Shown here: piece by piece, positions 1 to 11,059 of the stretch
How positions within the stretch are numbered: the first letter of the stretch is position 1
Layout: every line of letters begins with the position of its first letter
Source: Heterohyrax brucei
Taxonomy: Eukaryota > Chordata > Mammalia > Hyracoidea > Procaviidae
Direction: 5' to 3'
DNA length: 64,000 nt
Assembly (NCBI GenBank): GCA_028571685.1
Contig: CM053140.1
Span: 63,246,201 to 63,310,200, forward strand
Translations under genes and position numbers: made by a program
Notes under the pieces: model-generated
What the model saw: the letters and a program-made list of their open reading frames with translations, nothing else
Database searches by the model: none
What the model was told of the DNA's origin: nothing

Positions 1-531
1 GTAGGCTAAAATTCCAGACTCAGGCTGTCATCTCCAGGAGAAGGCTTTCTCCGCTTGCTCTGGAGGAAGGTCCTTATTGTTCATCTTCCCGTAGACTAGA
101 AGCATCTGAGGCACAGGGGCCCTGGTCCTTTCCAAAGGACCCACTCTGCTCCTGGTACTGCTTTCTTGGTGATATGACATCCCCAAATCTCTGCTTGCTT
201 CCCTTCCCTTTATACCTGAAGAAGCTTCCCCAAGGTGCCATACAGTCCCACACATTGAGTTCTGCCCCACCAACTCAACTGCTGCTCATCCTCCCACATT
301 AATATCATAGAGCATGGTTTACAACATGGAGGAACTTCGTACAGTACCGAGCATCATGGTCCAGCTAAATGGCTTACACAGATTTTTTGGGGGAACACAA
401 TTCAGTCCTCCCTCATTAATATCCTAGAGGTAGGATTTGCAACATAAAAGAACATCACGCAATACTGAGAGTCATGGCCCAGCCAAACCCCACACACATT
501 TTTAGGGGGACACAATCCAATCCATGATAGA
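1..531 (-). mobile_element. MaLR-like LTR, antisense, cut by window edge
   Basis: The segment resembles the LTRs at 6632-7130 and 39578-40093: an AGGAAGGTCCTT block, then near its right end GGGGACACAATCCAATCCATGATA. Read on the minus strand this gives a TATCATGGATTGG-type LTR start. It carries an internal tandem duplication of about 117 bp (298-414 and 415-531). The left end lies outside the window, so target-site duplications cannot be judged. It is probably a solo LTR of an afrotherian ERVL-MaLR family; the family name is inference. Confidence 0.65.
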
Positions 532-637
532 TACTTACAGTTGTCTGATATGCATTTGAAAGCTGGGCAATGTTTATAAGGAAGACTGAAGAAAAATCAA
601 TACTTTGAATTGTGGTGTTGGCAAAGAATATTGAATA

Positions 638-1911
638 TGAGGTCTGACAACTAAGTTCATGAACTTGCCACCATGTGCTTATGTTTGCAGCACTGTACAC
701 ACAACTAGGTAAGGTTTGATAACCTTGGCATATCAGTGTCTCATAGCTGTATTTGTGTTGATGTGGCAGTGTCTTGCTGAGTGGCATTCATTGTTGTTGG
801 GTGTTTTTGTGTGCCATTATGAGAATGTCAGAGCTTGGATTACAGCAATGAACGAACGTTAAATTTCTTGTTAAATTTGGCAGGAGTGAAAGTGAAATCA
901 GGGATATGTTAGTTCAGGTTTACAGGGATAATGCCATGAAGAGAATGACTGTGTACAAATAGATTAAACGTTTTTCTGAGTGAGAGAACGCATCAGTGAT
1001 GAAGAGGTTCAGAGTGGCCAGTAATGAGCAGAATTGACAAAAACAGTGCAAAAATTCGTTGAAATATGTGTAAGAATCATTGGCTGATTGTGAGAAGCAT
1101 AGCAGACCAAGTAAACATTGATAGAGATCCAGCTAGGAAAATCGTAACTGAAAATATGTGCAAAAAACGGTCCTGAAGGAGCTCAGCAATGAACAGAGGC
1201 AAAAGAGAGTCATAGTTTGCCAAGACCTTTTGGAGAGACAAGATGATGTTTTGGGATGTGTTATCACTGGTGATGGAACATTGGTGTACCAGTACAATCC
1301 TGAAACAAACTGTCAAAGTGCACGGTGGAAGTCAGACATTTCTTCACCATCAGAAAAGTTCCATCAGTCCAAATCAAGAGTCACAATAATTGTGCTAACT
1401 TTATTTGATATCAGAGGGATGGTTCGTTACAATTTTGTACCATCTAATTTACTACTTGGAAGTACTGAAAAGGCTGCAGGAAAAAGTTAGATGAAAATGA
1501 CCAGAACTTTTTGCCAGCAACTCATGGCTCCTGCATGACGACAATGCACTAGCTTACACGGCACTTTCTGTGTAGCAGTTTTTAGCCTGTAAACAAATAA
1601 CTGCATTGGAACACCCTCCCTACTCACATTGATCTGGCCTCTGATTACTTTTTTTCTTACTCAAAGACAAAGAAAATATTGAAAGGAAGACATTTTGATG
1701 ACATTCAGGACATCAAGGGTAATATGACAACAACTCTTATGGCCATTCCATGAAAAGAGTTCCCAAATTGCATTGAAGGGTGGACTAGGTGCTGGCATCC
1801 TTGCACAGCTTCTCAGGGGGAGTACTTCGAAGGTGACTGTAGTGATACTCAGCAGTGAGGTGTGTAGCACTTTTTCTAGTGTGAGTTTACCAATTTAATT
1901 GTCACACCTTA
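638..1911 (+). mobile_element. mariner-type DNA transposon, decayed
   Basis: Inverted ends are visible: TGAGGTCTGAC at 638-648 and, reversed, TAAGGTGTGAC at 1901-1911, each flanked by the TA target dinucleotide (636-637 and 1912-1913). The length of 1274 bp is normal for mariner. Translation in shifting frames gives the helix-turn-helix part (conceptually YRDNAMKRMTVYK then RFSE), the first catalytic block TGDG, and a second block HDDNALAY. The open stretch at 1158-1490 covers the centre of the transposase. Several stops and frameshifts make it inactive. Confidence 0.85.
1158..1490 (+). pseudogene. mariner transposase fragment
   Basis: This open stretch encodes 110 residues from the middle of a mariner (DDE/D) transposase. 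CQDLLERQDDVLGCVITGDG contains the first catalytic Asp, but the usual following Glu is Gly. The later YQYNPET and FDIRGMV blocks are family-typical. The N-terminal third upstream (about 817-1157) and the C-terminal third downstream (to about 1865) are present but broken by stops. At the third acidic position (about 1621-1640) the PPYSPDLAP-like block is frameshifted. It sits between the element's inverted ends and is a fossil. Confidence 0.8.
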
Positions 1912-2104
1912 TATTTACTGGCTGATAGGAAAATTCGTAAAGAGAAATTTGTGGGCAAAACTGAAGGTGCAGAGATTAAAGAGACACTGATAAAATAATA
2001 CCTTCTCATTAATATCACTTCGTATTCCATCAGCTTTAGTTTGTCTTCCTAGTCATTCAGCATACCTTTCCTGAGTACCCTCATGGCAGTAGATGTGGAG
2101 ATTA
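1912..2104. other. intronic DNA, nothing recognised
   Basis: Short unique-looking stretch between the mariner and an AfroSINE; no conserved ORF or splice-flanked exon is visible. It ends in the left copy of the SINE target duplication (2094-2104). Confidence 0.5.
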
Positions 2105-2255
2105 AAAAAAACAAAACAAACCCAGTGCTGTTGAGTAAATTCTGACTCATAGTGACCTTGTAGGACAGAGTAGATAGTTTCCAAGGAGCACCTGGTGGAT
2201 TCAAACTGTTGACGTTTTGGTTAACAGCTGTAGCACTTAATCTCTGCACCACCAC
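2105..2255 (-). repeat. AfroSINE, antisense, with perfect 11-bp TSD
   Basis: The block reads A-rich tail, CCCAGTGCTG, GACTCATAGTGACC, TTCCAAGGAGCACCTGGTGG and GTTAACAGCTG, which is the reverse of the AfroSINE pattern. It is flanked by TGTGGAGATTA at 2094-2104 and 2256-2266, a perfect 11-bp target duplication that proves L1/RTE-type retroposition. Confidence 0.92.
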
Positions 2256-2266
2256 TGTGGAGATTA

Positions 2267-3060
2267 GGACTTGGAAATGTAACGAGAAGTAAGATAGGGT
2301 CTCAGACCTTTGGAAGCTCATAGTCTAGGGGAGGAAAAGATAATTCCACTGCAATATTGATTAGTGCTGTAATAGAGTTATGTATAAAGTATACAAGGAG
2401 CAAGGATGGAGGCTTTCATTGTGTTTGTAAAGAGTAGAAAATGAGGAAAGAAGATGTTCTAGGTAGGCTACACAGAGAAGATAATTAGCTCAGTTACTCT
2501 AAGAGCTACTGTAAATCACTAAGGGGGTTTTAGGAGACTGTTTGGCCAACAGCTCCCATTTCTTTGAAGAATCTTGCATAATTTAGTAGTTTTTTTGTGT
2601 TTGTTTTATAAGACCATGAGTGGGAAGTTTAGAACTCCGAAGTATCAGTTAAAAGAATCTTTTATCCCAAGTCTCTTTTTTTATTATTCAGGACTTCATT
2701 AAGCAGTCGTACATACTGACTTTTCAGCTGTCTAGTTGTGAGATCCCTTTGTTTGAACTGTATTAAAGGTCTGGTAGAACTAGAGTCTCTTATCCCTACC
2801 TCTTCACCAGTCATGGGAAGGACAGATAAAAAGTTTGTCTACATCAGCCTCTGTGGAAGAGACCTAGTCGTACTATTTTTCTTTCCATGAAGTGAACTGG
2901 CTGTTCTTATTTTTGGTTTTAAGCCTAGGCAATTTTCACTGATGATAATGTGTTTACAGTTTTTCATCTCATAGGTACCCTGTGTGATTGAGTAGAACTA
3001 CCTCACAGTGTTTCCTAGGCTCTAGTTTTTATAAGAGTATTTTGCCACATCTTTTCTCCC
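2267..3060. other. intronic DNA without recognised feature
   Basis: AT-rich, apparently unique sequence. A TTTTTTTATTATTCAG stretch near 2680 looks like a splice acceptor, but what follows does not match S100PBP or any other protein I know. Confidence 0.5.
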
Positions 3061-3310
3061 ATGGAACTGCTAATGGGTCAAAACTGCCGACCTGTGGGTT
3101 AGCAGCTGAGTGCTATAACCATTGAGCCATTGGGGCTCCTTAGAGTATAAACCAAACCCATTGCCACTGAGTTGATTCTGACTCACAGTGACCCCATAGG
3201 ACAGAGTAGAACTGCCCATAGAGTTTCCAAGGAGAGGCTGGTGGATTCAAACTGCAGACATTTTGTTAGTAGCCGAGCTGTTAACTGCTGTACCACTAAG
3301 GCTTTGGTGG
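3061..3310 (-). repeat. Two adjacent antisense AfroSINEs
   Basis: 3061-3140 is a fragment of the SINE head side (GTTAGCAGCTGAGTGCTATAACC, CATTGGGGCTCCT). 3147-3310 is a nearly full second copy starting ACCAAACCCATTGCC and ending CACTAAGGCTTTGGTGG. They lie in the same orientation a few bases apart. Confidence 0.88.
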
Positions 3311-3454
3311 TCCTCTTTTTTTAGACATTGTCTTGTGGTGGTGTTTAATTCGTTCTTCCATGACCTAAAGTATGAATTAGCTGGAGTAAAATGCCCAGAT
3401 ATTAAGTGTGTTGTTCATGAGCTTTGACAGATATATATAACGATGTAACCAATA

Positions 3455-3600
3455 CCCAGAGCCTAGTGACACAGCGGTTAAGAGCTATTGCTGTTAACCA
3501 AACTGTCAGCCTTAGAAACACTGTGATATAGTTCTCCTCTGTCCTTTTGGATGCTGTGAGTTGGAATGGACTCAGTGGTACCTGGCAGCAGGTTTTATTT
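3455..3600 (+). repeat. AfroSINE, sense, diverged
   Basis: Recognisable blocks are AGCCTAGTGACACAGCGGTTAAG, GTTAACCAAACTGTCAGC, ATGCTGTGAGTTGGAATGGACTC and the GGCAGCAGGTTTT tail. It is more mutated than the other copies, so probably an older insertion. Confidence 0.8.
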
Positions 3601-4110
3601 TTTAACCAGCACTCAACTCAAGATACTTCCATCACACCAGAAAGTTTCTTCATGCCATTTTCCTTCAGTGCCCCTCCCAGAACTGGGGCAACCACCCTAG
3701 ATTAGTTTTGTCTGTTCTTAAAATGTGTTGCAAATGGAACTTTTGGATTGAATTTGAATATGTAATAAAAATATTGTTATCATTCAGAAATCAAATCTAT
3801 ATAAAATGTCTTCAGAAATTTTACTTCTTAGCCCTCTACCAGTCTTCTTAGTCTCTCTTTATAGTTACTCATTTTTATTTATTGTGTATTTTTCTTTAAT
3901 TTCCTTTTACAACAATAATAAGCATGTTAATTTTTTCTCGTCCCTTTCTTGCACAAAAGACACTTGTTTTACTTAACAATTCTAAGAATTATTTCATATT
4001 AGTTCATAGAACTCTTGTTCATCTGTACAACTTTATAGATGTTGGTTAATTTTTAAATTGTTTTGAAGCCAAGCCAAGTGCCGTCGAGTTGGATCTGAGA
4101 GCCCTTAAAA
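3601..4110. other. intronic DNA ending in a SINE scrap
   Basis: Mostly AT-rich unique-looking sequence with L1-like phrases. At 4068-4100 there is a short antisense scrap of an AfroSINE-type tail (AAGCCAAGCCAAGTGCCGTCGAGTTGG). Confidence 0.5.
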
Positions 4111-4995
4111 TATTTAGGAGTTTTGGGAAAGCTAGATATCCACATGCAAAAGAATGAAGTGGGACTTTCACATGACACTGTGTACACACCTTACCTCAAA
4201 ATGAATTAAAGATGTACTTGAAAATGCTAAAACTATGAAATTCTTAGAAGAAAACATGGGAAAATCTTCATGACTGGATTTGTCAGTGGTGTCTGACTTT
4301 GACAGCAAAAATATAGGCAACAAAAGAAAAAATTAGTAAGTTAGACTATTTCAAAAGTAAAAACTTTTGTGCATCAAAGGATACTATCAAGAGAGTAAAA
4401 AGACAAGCCCCTCTCCCCAACAGAACAGGAAAAAGTCTTTGTAAGTCATTTGATAAGGTTTAATATCCAGAATATATAAAGAACTGAAACTCACCACCAA
4501 CAACAAATCTCTATTAAAAAAATGGGCGAAGAGCGTGCATAGAAATTTCTCCAAGGAATACATACAACTGGCCAATAAGAACATGAAAAAGGTGGTCATT
4601 AGGGAAATGCAAATCAAAATCAAAATGAAATATCACTTCATCCCTACTAAGATGGCTATGATAAAAAAATACAAGAAAATAAATGTTGGCAAGGATGTAG
4701 AGAAGTTAGAACTCTGATACATTGTTGGTGGCAATTTAAAATGGTATAGCTTCTGTGGAAAGCAATTTGGTTGTTTTTCAAAGTTAGGCATAATATTACT
4801 ATATGACGCAGTAGTTCTGCTCCTGGGTATCTCCCCAAAAGACTCGGAACAGATGCTTGTAGGTAGTGTTCCTGGCAACATTTACAAAAACCAAAAGTGG
4901 GAACAATCCAAATATCCGTGAACAAATGAATGGATAAACAGAACATGATACATCCATACAATGGAGCATTATCCAGCCATAAAAAGAAATGACAT
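4111..4995 (+). mobile_element. L1 LINE fragment (ORF2 3' part), sense
   Basis: Sense-strand L1 ORF2 C-terminal sequence: typical phrases are ATAAAGAACTGAAACTCA, AAAAAAATGGGCGAAGAG, AACATGAAAAAGGTGGTCATTAGGG and GCATTATCCAGCCATAAAAAG. It is full of stops, 5'-truncated and about 0.9 kb long. It is the only clearly plus-strand L1 piece in this half of the window and predates the SINEs by its divergence. Confidence 0.85.
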
Positions 4996-6462
4996 TATCA
5001 CGACACTGCCTTGATTACTGTTGCTATACAGTAAGTCTTGTAGTCAAATGGTGTGAGTCTTTTATTTTTCAAGATTGTTTTGTCTATTTTAGGTTCTTTG
5101 CATTTCTGTATGGGTTCTAGAATCAGCTTGTCAGTTTTTACCAAAAAGCCTGATGAAATATTGATTACAATTACATTGAATCTGTAGATAAAATGGGGGA
5201 GAGTTAACATGTTAATGTTGAACTTTGGATCCACGAGCACTGCATATGTATCTGTGCATTCAGGTTTTCTTTAATTTCCTTCAGCAATATTTTATAGTTT
5301 CATTATGCAGCTGTGCACATCTTTTGTGAGAATTATATCTTTTATGAGTATTTCAAACTGTTGTAAAAGGAATTTTTAAAATTCGAATTTCTTATTGTTC
5401 ATTGATAATTATATAGAAATTCGGTTGACTTGTATGCTGATCTTGTAGTCTGCAACCTTGGAAAATTTTTTTTATCTTTTTTGTAGGTTCCGCTGGGTTT
5501 TCTAAATAGATGATCATATTGTCAGCAAATAAGAGTTTTTATTAGGAATGAATATTGAGTTTTGTCAAGTCCTCCTTCTGCATTTATGGAAATGATCACA
5601 TAAGCTTTTTTGTCTGTTTGTTTTGTTTTGTTTTTTAAGTATGGTAAGAGAGAATTAAATGGTCTGATTTTCCAGTGTTAAATCAACCTTTCTTTCCTGG
5701 TCTTACAAATTCTCCACTTAGTCTTGATACATTAATCTTTGTTATATTGCTGAGTTTGATTTGCTAAAATTTTGATAAATTTTTGCATCTGTGTTTATGA
5801 GGGATGTTAGTCTGTAATTTTCTTTTCTCATAATCTCTGTCAGGTTTTGTTATGACAGTAGTGCCTACCTCGGAATGAGTTGAGAAATGCTCTCTTCTGT
5901 TTTGTGGAAGCATTTGTGTAAAAGAATTGATATCATCCCCTTGTTAAACATTTGGTATAATTCCCCAGACAAACCATGTGGGCTTGAAGTGTTTGTTTTT
6001 AATGGTAAAGTTTTTAACTATAATTTCAATTTCTTTAGAAGATAGATTACTTAGGCTCTTTATCTTTTTGTCAGTGAGCTTTGGTGGTTTGTGTCTTCCA
6101 AGGAATTTATCCATTTCACTATCAAGGTTGTTGGTATAAAGTTAATAGTACCCTCTTATTAACCTTTTAATATGTGTTGAATCAGTAGTGAAGTCAGTTT
6201 TCTGATTCTTGATATCAGTAATGTGTACTTTTTCTCTTTTTACCTAATCAGTGGAACTAAAAGTTTATTGACATTATTAATCTTTTTTTAAGACACATCT
6301 TTTGTTTCATTGTTTTTTTTTTTTCTATTTGTTTTGTTTTGTTTTAGTTTTCCATTCTGATCTTTATTTTATTTCTTCTGCTTACTTGGAGTTTCATTTG
6401 CTCCTCTTTTTCTAGTTTCTTTAGATAGAAGCTGTGATCAATGATTTGAAGTACGGTTTTTT
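4996..6462 (-). mobile_element. Old antisense L1 ORF2 fragment
   Basis: Reverse-strand L1 ORF2 from about the reverse-transcriptase domain. On the plus strand it reads the usual phrases GTCTTGTAGTCAAATGGTGTGAG, TAGATGATCATATTGTCAGC and GATGTTAGTCTGTAATTTTC. It is heavily mutated. It is interrupted by a younger L1 at about 6463, where the sequence GAAGTACGGTTTTT recurs as GAAGTATGGTTTTT at about 9663. Confidence 0.82.
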
Positions 6463-6631
6463 TTTTTTTTTGTAGCATGACAGATTTTTATTAATCTTTA
6501 AATTTTTAATTGTGCTAAAAATACACACAACAAACATACATCATCTCAACAATTTCTTTTTCTTTTTTTTTTCTTTTTATTTAACATAACTGAATGAAAA
6601 TGTACATTCACATGTAAATTTACATGCCCCC

Positions 6632-7130
6632 TGTTTTAGTCAGCTAGGCTGCTCTAACAGAAATACCACAGAGTGGATGGCTTTAACAAAGAAAGATTTA
6701 TTCTTACACAGTCTGGTAGGTTGCAAGTCCATATTCAGGGTGTCCGCTCCAGGGAAAGACCTTCCCCTTGTCGGCTCTGGAGGAAAGTCCGGTATTGCAT
6801 TAGTCTTTGTTTCTGGGAGCGTCCTCACGCAAGAACCTCTGGTCTGAAGGACGCTCTGCTCCCGGTGCTGCTTGCTTGATGGTAGCGAGGTTCTCCAATT
6901 GTCCTTGGTTCTTTTTCCTTTTATTCCTTGCAAGCTAAAAGCATTAAGGGTGGGGCAAGCCATACTCCAGGGAAACTTCCCCCATAGCAGGAATTCACAG
7001 CCCCACCCTAATCCTTTAACATACAGGTTAGCAAAACCACACAATGGAGGACAGTCCCAAGATACTGGGAACCATATCCCAGCCACATGGCTGCACACAT
7101 TTTTGGGGGGACACAATTCAAACCATGACA
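6632..7130 (-). repeat. 3' LTR of the MaLR-like provirus
   Basis: This 499-bp LTR reads, on the plus strand, TGTTTTAGTCAGCTAGG to AATTCAAACCATGACA, giving TG...CA ends. TTCTTACACAGTCTGG lies near its left end. It is the complete LTR; the partner at 8086 lacks bases equivalent to 6747-6932. Confidence 0.88.
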
Positions 7131-8085
7131 TCCCACCCTTTGACAACCCAAAAATCACATCACAAAACATTTAACACATCCATCTCACCATAGCAAAATT
7201 ATGTCCATCCATATAACAGAAGTCTTAAATCAGCTCCAATTCTAAAATACAAAAACTCTTCTACATCTGTGAAACTTAGAAGGCATTAACAGGCAACAGG
7301 CAAGTCAACAGAACACATTAGATTAGCCCTCAAAGCTTTGGAAATACTCTTACATTTTCTGAGACATTCTACACAACAGCAATGCTCTCCAGACTCTAGG
7401 TATCGGCCACATTCTCAGGTTTCTGAGTGGAGACCTCCAGCCCCGTGCTACAACTTTGCCTTCAAGGCCCACTTGGACAGAAACTCTGTCCTATTGGCTT
7501 TAGGAGCACCCTAAGCCCAACTGAGTGGCAATTCCACCCTTACGAACACAGCATGCCATGGTTCCACCCTTTCAAACCCCTGAGGTCATGGCCATACCTC
7601 TTGAGACTGAGGCAGCTCAGCTTCTCACGCTATCTGCCTCTTCAGCTTCAGCTTCCTATGGCCGCATGGCCTGGGCCTCAGGCCCACATCTGCCCTGCCG
7701 GGCAAGTGTTCCAAAGCTCTGTAGCTCCACTGGTTTAAGTGCCCGGAGGCACCCCACTCTTGCTGGAAAGCGTCCTGCCCAAAGGCACTCAACTCTCTCA
7801 CTTGGTGGGTCAGCAAGGCCAGCTCCACCGATTCAAGTGCCCAGAGGCACCCCGTTCCGCGAGGAAAACTCTGCGCAGGCACTGACCTCTCTCGCTCCAC
7901 GGGTCGGCTCCAGCGCTGCCTCTGGTTCTGCTGCTGCCGCTGCCGCTGCTGCCGGTCCTCTGTTGTTTCTCACCATCTGCGCCTTCTTCGTTACTTCTGA
8001 ATCTTCTATCCATTCGCAGTTTCAAAGTGGCTTCCACATTTTAGGTATTTGCTAGAGCAGCACCCCACTCCAACGGTACCAATTC
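7131..8085 (-). other. Internal region of MaLR-like provirus
   Basis: Short internal segment. The part at about 7700-8050 is GC-rich with GCTGCTGCCGCTGCCGCTGC runs. It resembles the sequence at 36.7-36.97 kb (GAGGCACCCCACTC, CTGGTTCTGCTG), so the same family has another relic inside the ERVL remnant. Open frames at 7525-8055 and 7810-8037 match no retroviral protein and look like by-products of base composition. Confidence 0.7.
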
Positions 8086-8398
8086 TGTTTTAGTCAGCTA
8101 GGGCTGCTCTAACAGAAATACCACAGAGTGGATGGCTTTAACAAAGAAAGATTTATTCTTACACAGTCTGGTAGGTTGCAAGTCCATATTCAGGGTGTCC
8201 GAGCTAAAAGCATTAAGGGTGGGGCAAGCCATACTCCAGGGAAACTTCCCCCATAGCAGGAATTCACAGCCCCACCCTAATCCTTTAACATACAGGTTAG
8301 CAAAACCACACAATGGAGGACAGTCCCAAGATACTGGGAACCATATCCCAGCCACATGGCTGCACACATTTTTGGGGGGACACAATTCAAACCATACA
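8086..8398 (-). repeat. 5' LTR of the MaLR-like provirus, internally deleted
   Basis: Compared with 6632-7130 this copy has a clean 186-bp deletion: GGTGTCCG joins directly to AGCTAAAAGC. The remaining 313 bp appear identical to the other LTR except for two single-base indels (CTAGGGCTG against CTAGGCTG, and ACCATACA against ACCATGACA). Confidence 0.88.
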
Positions 8399-9662
8399 CC
8401 CCCCTATATGCAGCTTCCACTGTCTCCCTGTCTAGTGACTGCACACTATTTCTCTCTGCTCCATACATGTCTCATCCTCCCAACAGTCTCCTTTCTCCTC
8501 CTCTCCGTCCACTCCCCTTCCTCCAGCCAGAGGTCAGCAAGATGATATCCTATAGATGTATAGAACCATAAAGTGCTTCCAATATATGGTTACTCTGCAT
8601 TGCCAAGTCCAATCCATTCCTGCCCTAAGAGTGGACCTTTGTTATAATTTATGGGAACAGGCAGCATCAGGGCCGGGGGCCATGCTCTCAGAGGAACCCC
8701 CAAACCGCTGGACCATCAATTGAGGTCTTTTAGTGGAGATCTCATGATGCACCTCTTTTTATTCTTGTGTTGCCAGTGAGGCTCCTCTCTGTGAGCTCCG
8801 TCATGGCTATCACTGGTGGTGGCCGGGCATCATCCGGTTCTTCCGGTCCCAGGTCGATGTAGGCACCCACTCTTGTGGGTCTCTCTGTCTTCTCGGTTGT
8901 CTTCACCGCATGCCATTTTGGCCCTCGGTGAGCATCCGTTCCTGCTGAGTTGGGACCATTTGCTGTGTCCTTGGATGGCAGCTTGGCAGCTTTTAAGACC
9001 CCAGACGCCACTCACCAATGTGGGGTGCAGACAGCTCTCTTAGCAAAACGCTAGTTGTGCCAATTGGCCTGGAATTCGCCTAAGAGCATGGTCCGCCATC
9101 CTCCGCCCCAGCTACTCTATCCTTGCAGTATTGAGTTAAGATGGAAGGAGTACTCAAGTTATGCTGAAGTCCACTTAATGTTGTTATGTTCCTAATATGT
9201 GCTGTCACCGCTTTCTCCCAACTAGATTTCTAGTAACTACCTAAACTAAACCCTCCCACCCTTGCCCTCCCTCCCTCCCTCCCCTCCGTTGCAGCTGTCA
9301 AAGAGTCTTTTCTTCTATACATAAGTCTGTTTTTGAGATCTTATCGTAGAGGTCTCATACAGTATTTGTCCTTTTGTCGCTGACTACTCTCACTCAACAT
9401 AATGTCTTCCAGTTGAAACCAGGTTAGGAGATGTTTCCTGGAATCATCGTTATTCTTTATCATTGCGTAGTGCTCCATTGAGTATATGTACCACAGTTTA
9501 CCTATCCATTCTTCTGTTGTTGGGCATCTGGGTTGATTCCACCTTTTTGCTATTGTGGACTGTGCTGCGATAAACATTCTGGTGCATGTGTCCATTGGTG
9601 TGAAAGGCCTTGAATCTGTAGGATATATTCCAAGTAGTGGAATTACTGGGTCAAATGGTTGA

Positions 9663-11059
9663 AGTATGGTTTTTTAATTTGGTGAAGGATACTTGGAGCG
9701 AGAGGAGATGAACTCAATGCAGTCAGCGTGCTGTGTTTATCTGAAAGTATGTCTTGACTTTAAATTGCCTTTATTGAAGTATACTTTATGTACAATAATA
9801 TGCACCTAATTTAAGTGTATGTATATATATGGATGAGTTTTGAAAAATTGATGCACTCATAAAATCATTACAGCAATCAAGATGTAAGATTTTTTTTTTC
9901 ACCTCAAACATTTTCTTTGTGCCCCATCAGTCGGCTCCTTGGCCCCACCTCAGCACTGATCTCTTTTTGGTCACTGCAGATTTGTCTTTTGTAGAGTTTC
10001 ACATAAATTCGGTTACACAGTGTGTGCTCTTTTGTGTCTGGCTTATTTTATTTAGAATAATGCTTTCGAGATTCATCCACATTTTTCCATTTATCAGTAG
10101 TTCTTTACTTTTGTTGATGAATAATATTCGCTTGCCAAAGTTTACGTAGTCACTCGATAGACATTTGTGTTTGGAGTTTGGAGTTATTATAGATAAAGCA
10201 TCTCTGAACTTTCCTATACAGGTTTTTGTGTGGATATATATTTTTATTCTCTAAAGCAAATAATTAGAAGTGGAATTGCTGGATCATATAGTAAGTATTT
10301 AACTTCATAAGATACTGCCAAACTTTTAAGAGATCATACCGTTTTTTGTGGATTTTAATTTTCTTAAAAATATATTTCAAAGAGCCAAAGTTTTGATGAA
10401 GTCTGTTTTGCCAGTTTTCTATTTTATGTTTCTTGCCTTTTGGGCCTTGTTAAAAAATATGTATATATTTGCTTAGCCCAAAGTTGTGAATATTTTCTCC
10501 TAGAAGTTTTTTAGTTTTAACTTTTATTTTCCATTTCAAGTTAGTTTTTGTGTATATTGTAAGGTAAAGATTCAGGTTCTTTTTTTTCCATATGGATATT
10601 TATTTGTTCTGGCACCATTTGTTAAAACAGTTACACTCTGGGTTTATTTCTGTATTCTGTTCCACTGATGTGTGTCTATTCATATGCTGTGATCTTACTA
10701 TTTTAATTACTATAGCTTCATAATAGTAAGTCTTGAAATTGTTTGAGTTCTTTTGATCTCCTGTGTTTTTCAGAGTCAGCTTCAGCTCATCATTTGGTTC
10801 AGAAATTCCTGCTATGTGTTTCTTTGGGATTGTGTTTAATCTGTAGATCAGTTTGGCCAGAACTGACATCATAACAGTATTTAAGTCTTCCAGTCCATAA
10901 ATGTGTGATATTTCATATTTGTCTTTAATTTTTTTAGCCATGTTTTGTAGTTTTTATTGTATAAGTGTGGCACATATTTTGTTATATTCATAAATGCTTT
11001 ATGGTTTTTTATAAATGGTAATTTAAAATTTTTGGTGGTTCCTAACATACAGAAATATA
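9663..11059 (-). mobile_element. Old antisense L1, 3' end and ORF2 C-terminus
   Basis: Degraded reverse-strand L1 with phrases such as GAAGTGGAATTGCTGGATCATATAG and the minus-strand block at 10600-10941 (conceptual KYEISHIYGLEDLN, from L1 ORF2). It appears to continue, between later insertions, at 11960-12047, 16284-17863 and 26270-26632, as one old element. Confidence 0.78.

Larger units (their letters stand above)
6632..8398 (-). mobile_element. Compact MaLR-like endogenous retrovirus with two LTRs
   Basis: Two LTRs in the same orientation (6632-7130 and 8086-8398) enclose about 955 bp of internal DNA. The whole is flanked by CCCCC at 6627-6631 and 8399-8403, a 5-bp target duplication as expected for ERVL-type elements. 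It sits in the L1 3' UTR. No gag, pol or env frame of useful length is visible, so it is non-autonomous. Internal DNA next to the upstream LTR (minus strand, from 8085 down) reads TTGGTACCGTTGGAGTGGGG then AAATACCTAAAATGTGGAAG, like the internal start of MaLR elements. Confidence 0.85.
6463..9662 (-). mobile_element. 5'-truncated young L1, antisense, holding a MaLR provirus
   Basis: A poly(T) run and A-rich tail at 6463-6560 mark the reversed 3' end. The L1 3' UTR follows (6560-6631, resuming at 8399-9320), then the very end of ORF2 (about 9340-9660; conceptually MFIAAQSTIAKRWNQPRCP). A near-matching duplication GAAGTA(C/T)GGTTTTT flanks it at about 6448 and 9663. The 3' UTR includes a pyrimidine-rich CCCTCCCTCCCTCCC stretch. 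Related 3' UTRs recur at 11060-11960 and 26700-27600, so this is an abundant elephant L1 lineage. Confidence 0.85.

Noticed and set aside
2675..2760. Exon-like segment after TTTTTTTATTATTCAG
   Set aside because: Translation resembles no part of S100PBP and there is no matching donor at a sensible distance.
6640..7174. 176-codon and 100-codon frames on opposite strands
   Set aside because: Both lie in an LTR; the same sequence recurs at 8098-8545, showing that they are shadows of the repeat.
7525..8055. 176-codon plus-strand open frame
   Set aside because: It lies antisense within the internal region of a MaLR-like provirus and includes an Ala run from a GCTGCC repeat; not a gene.
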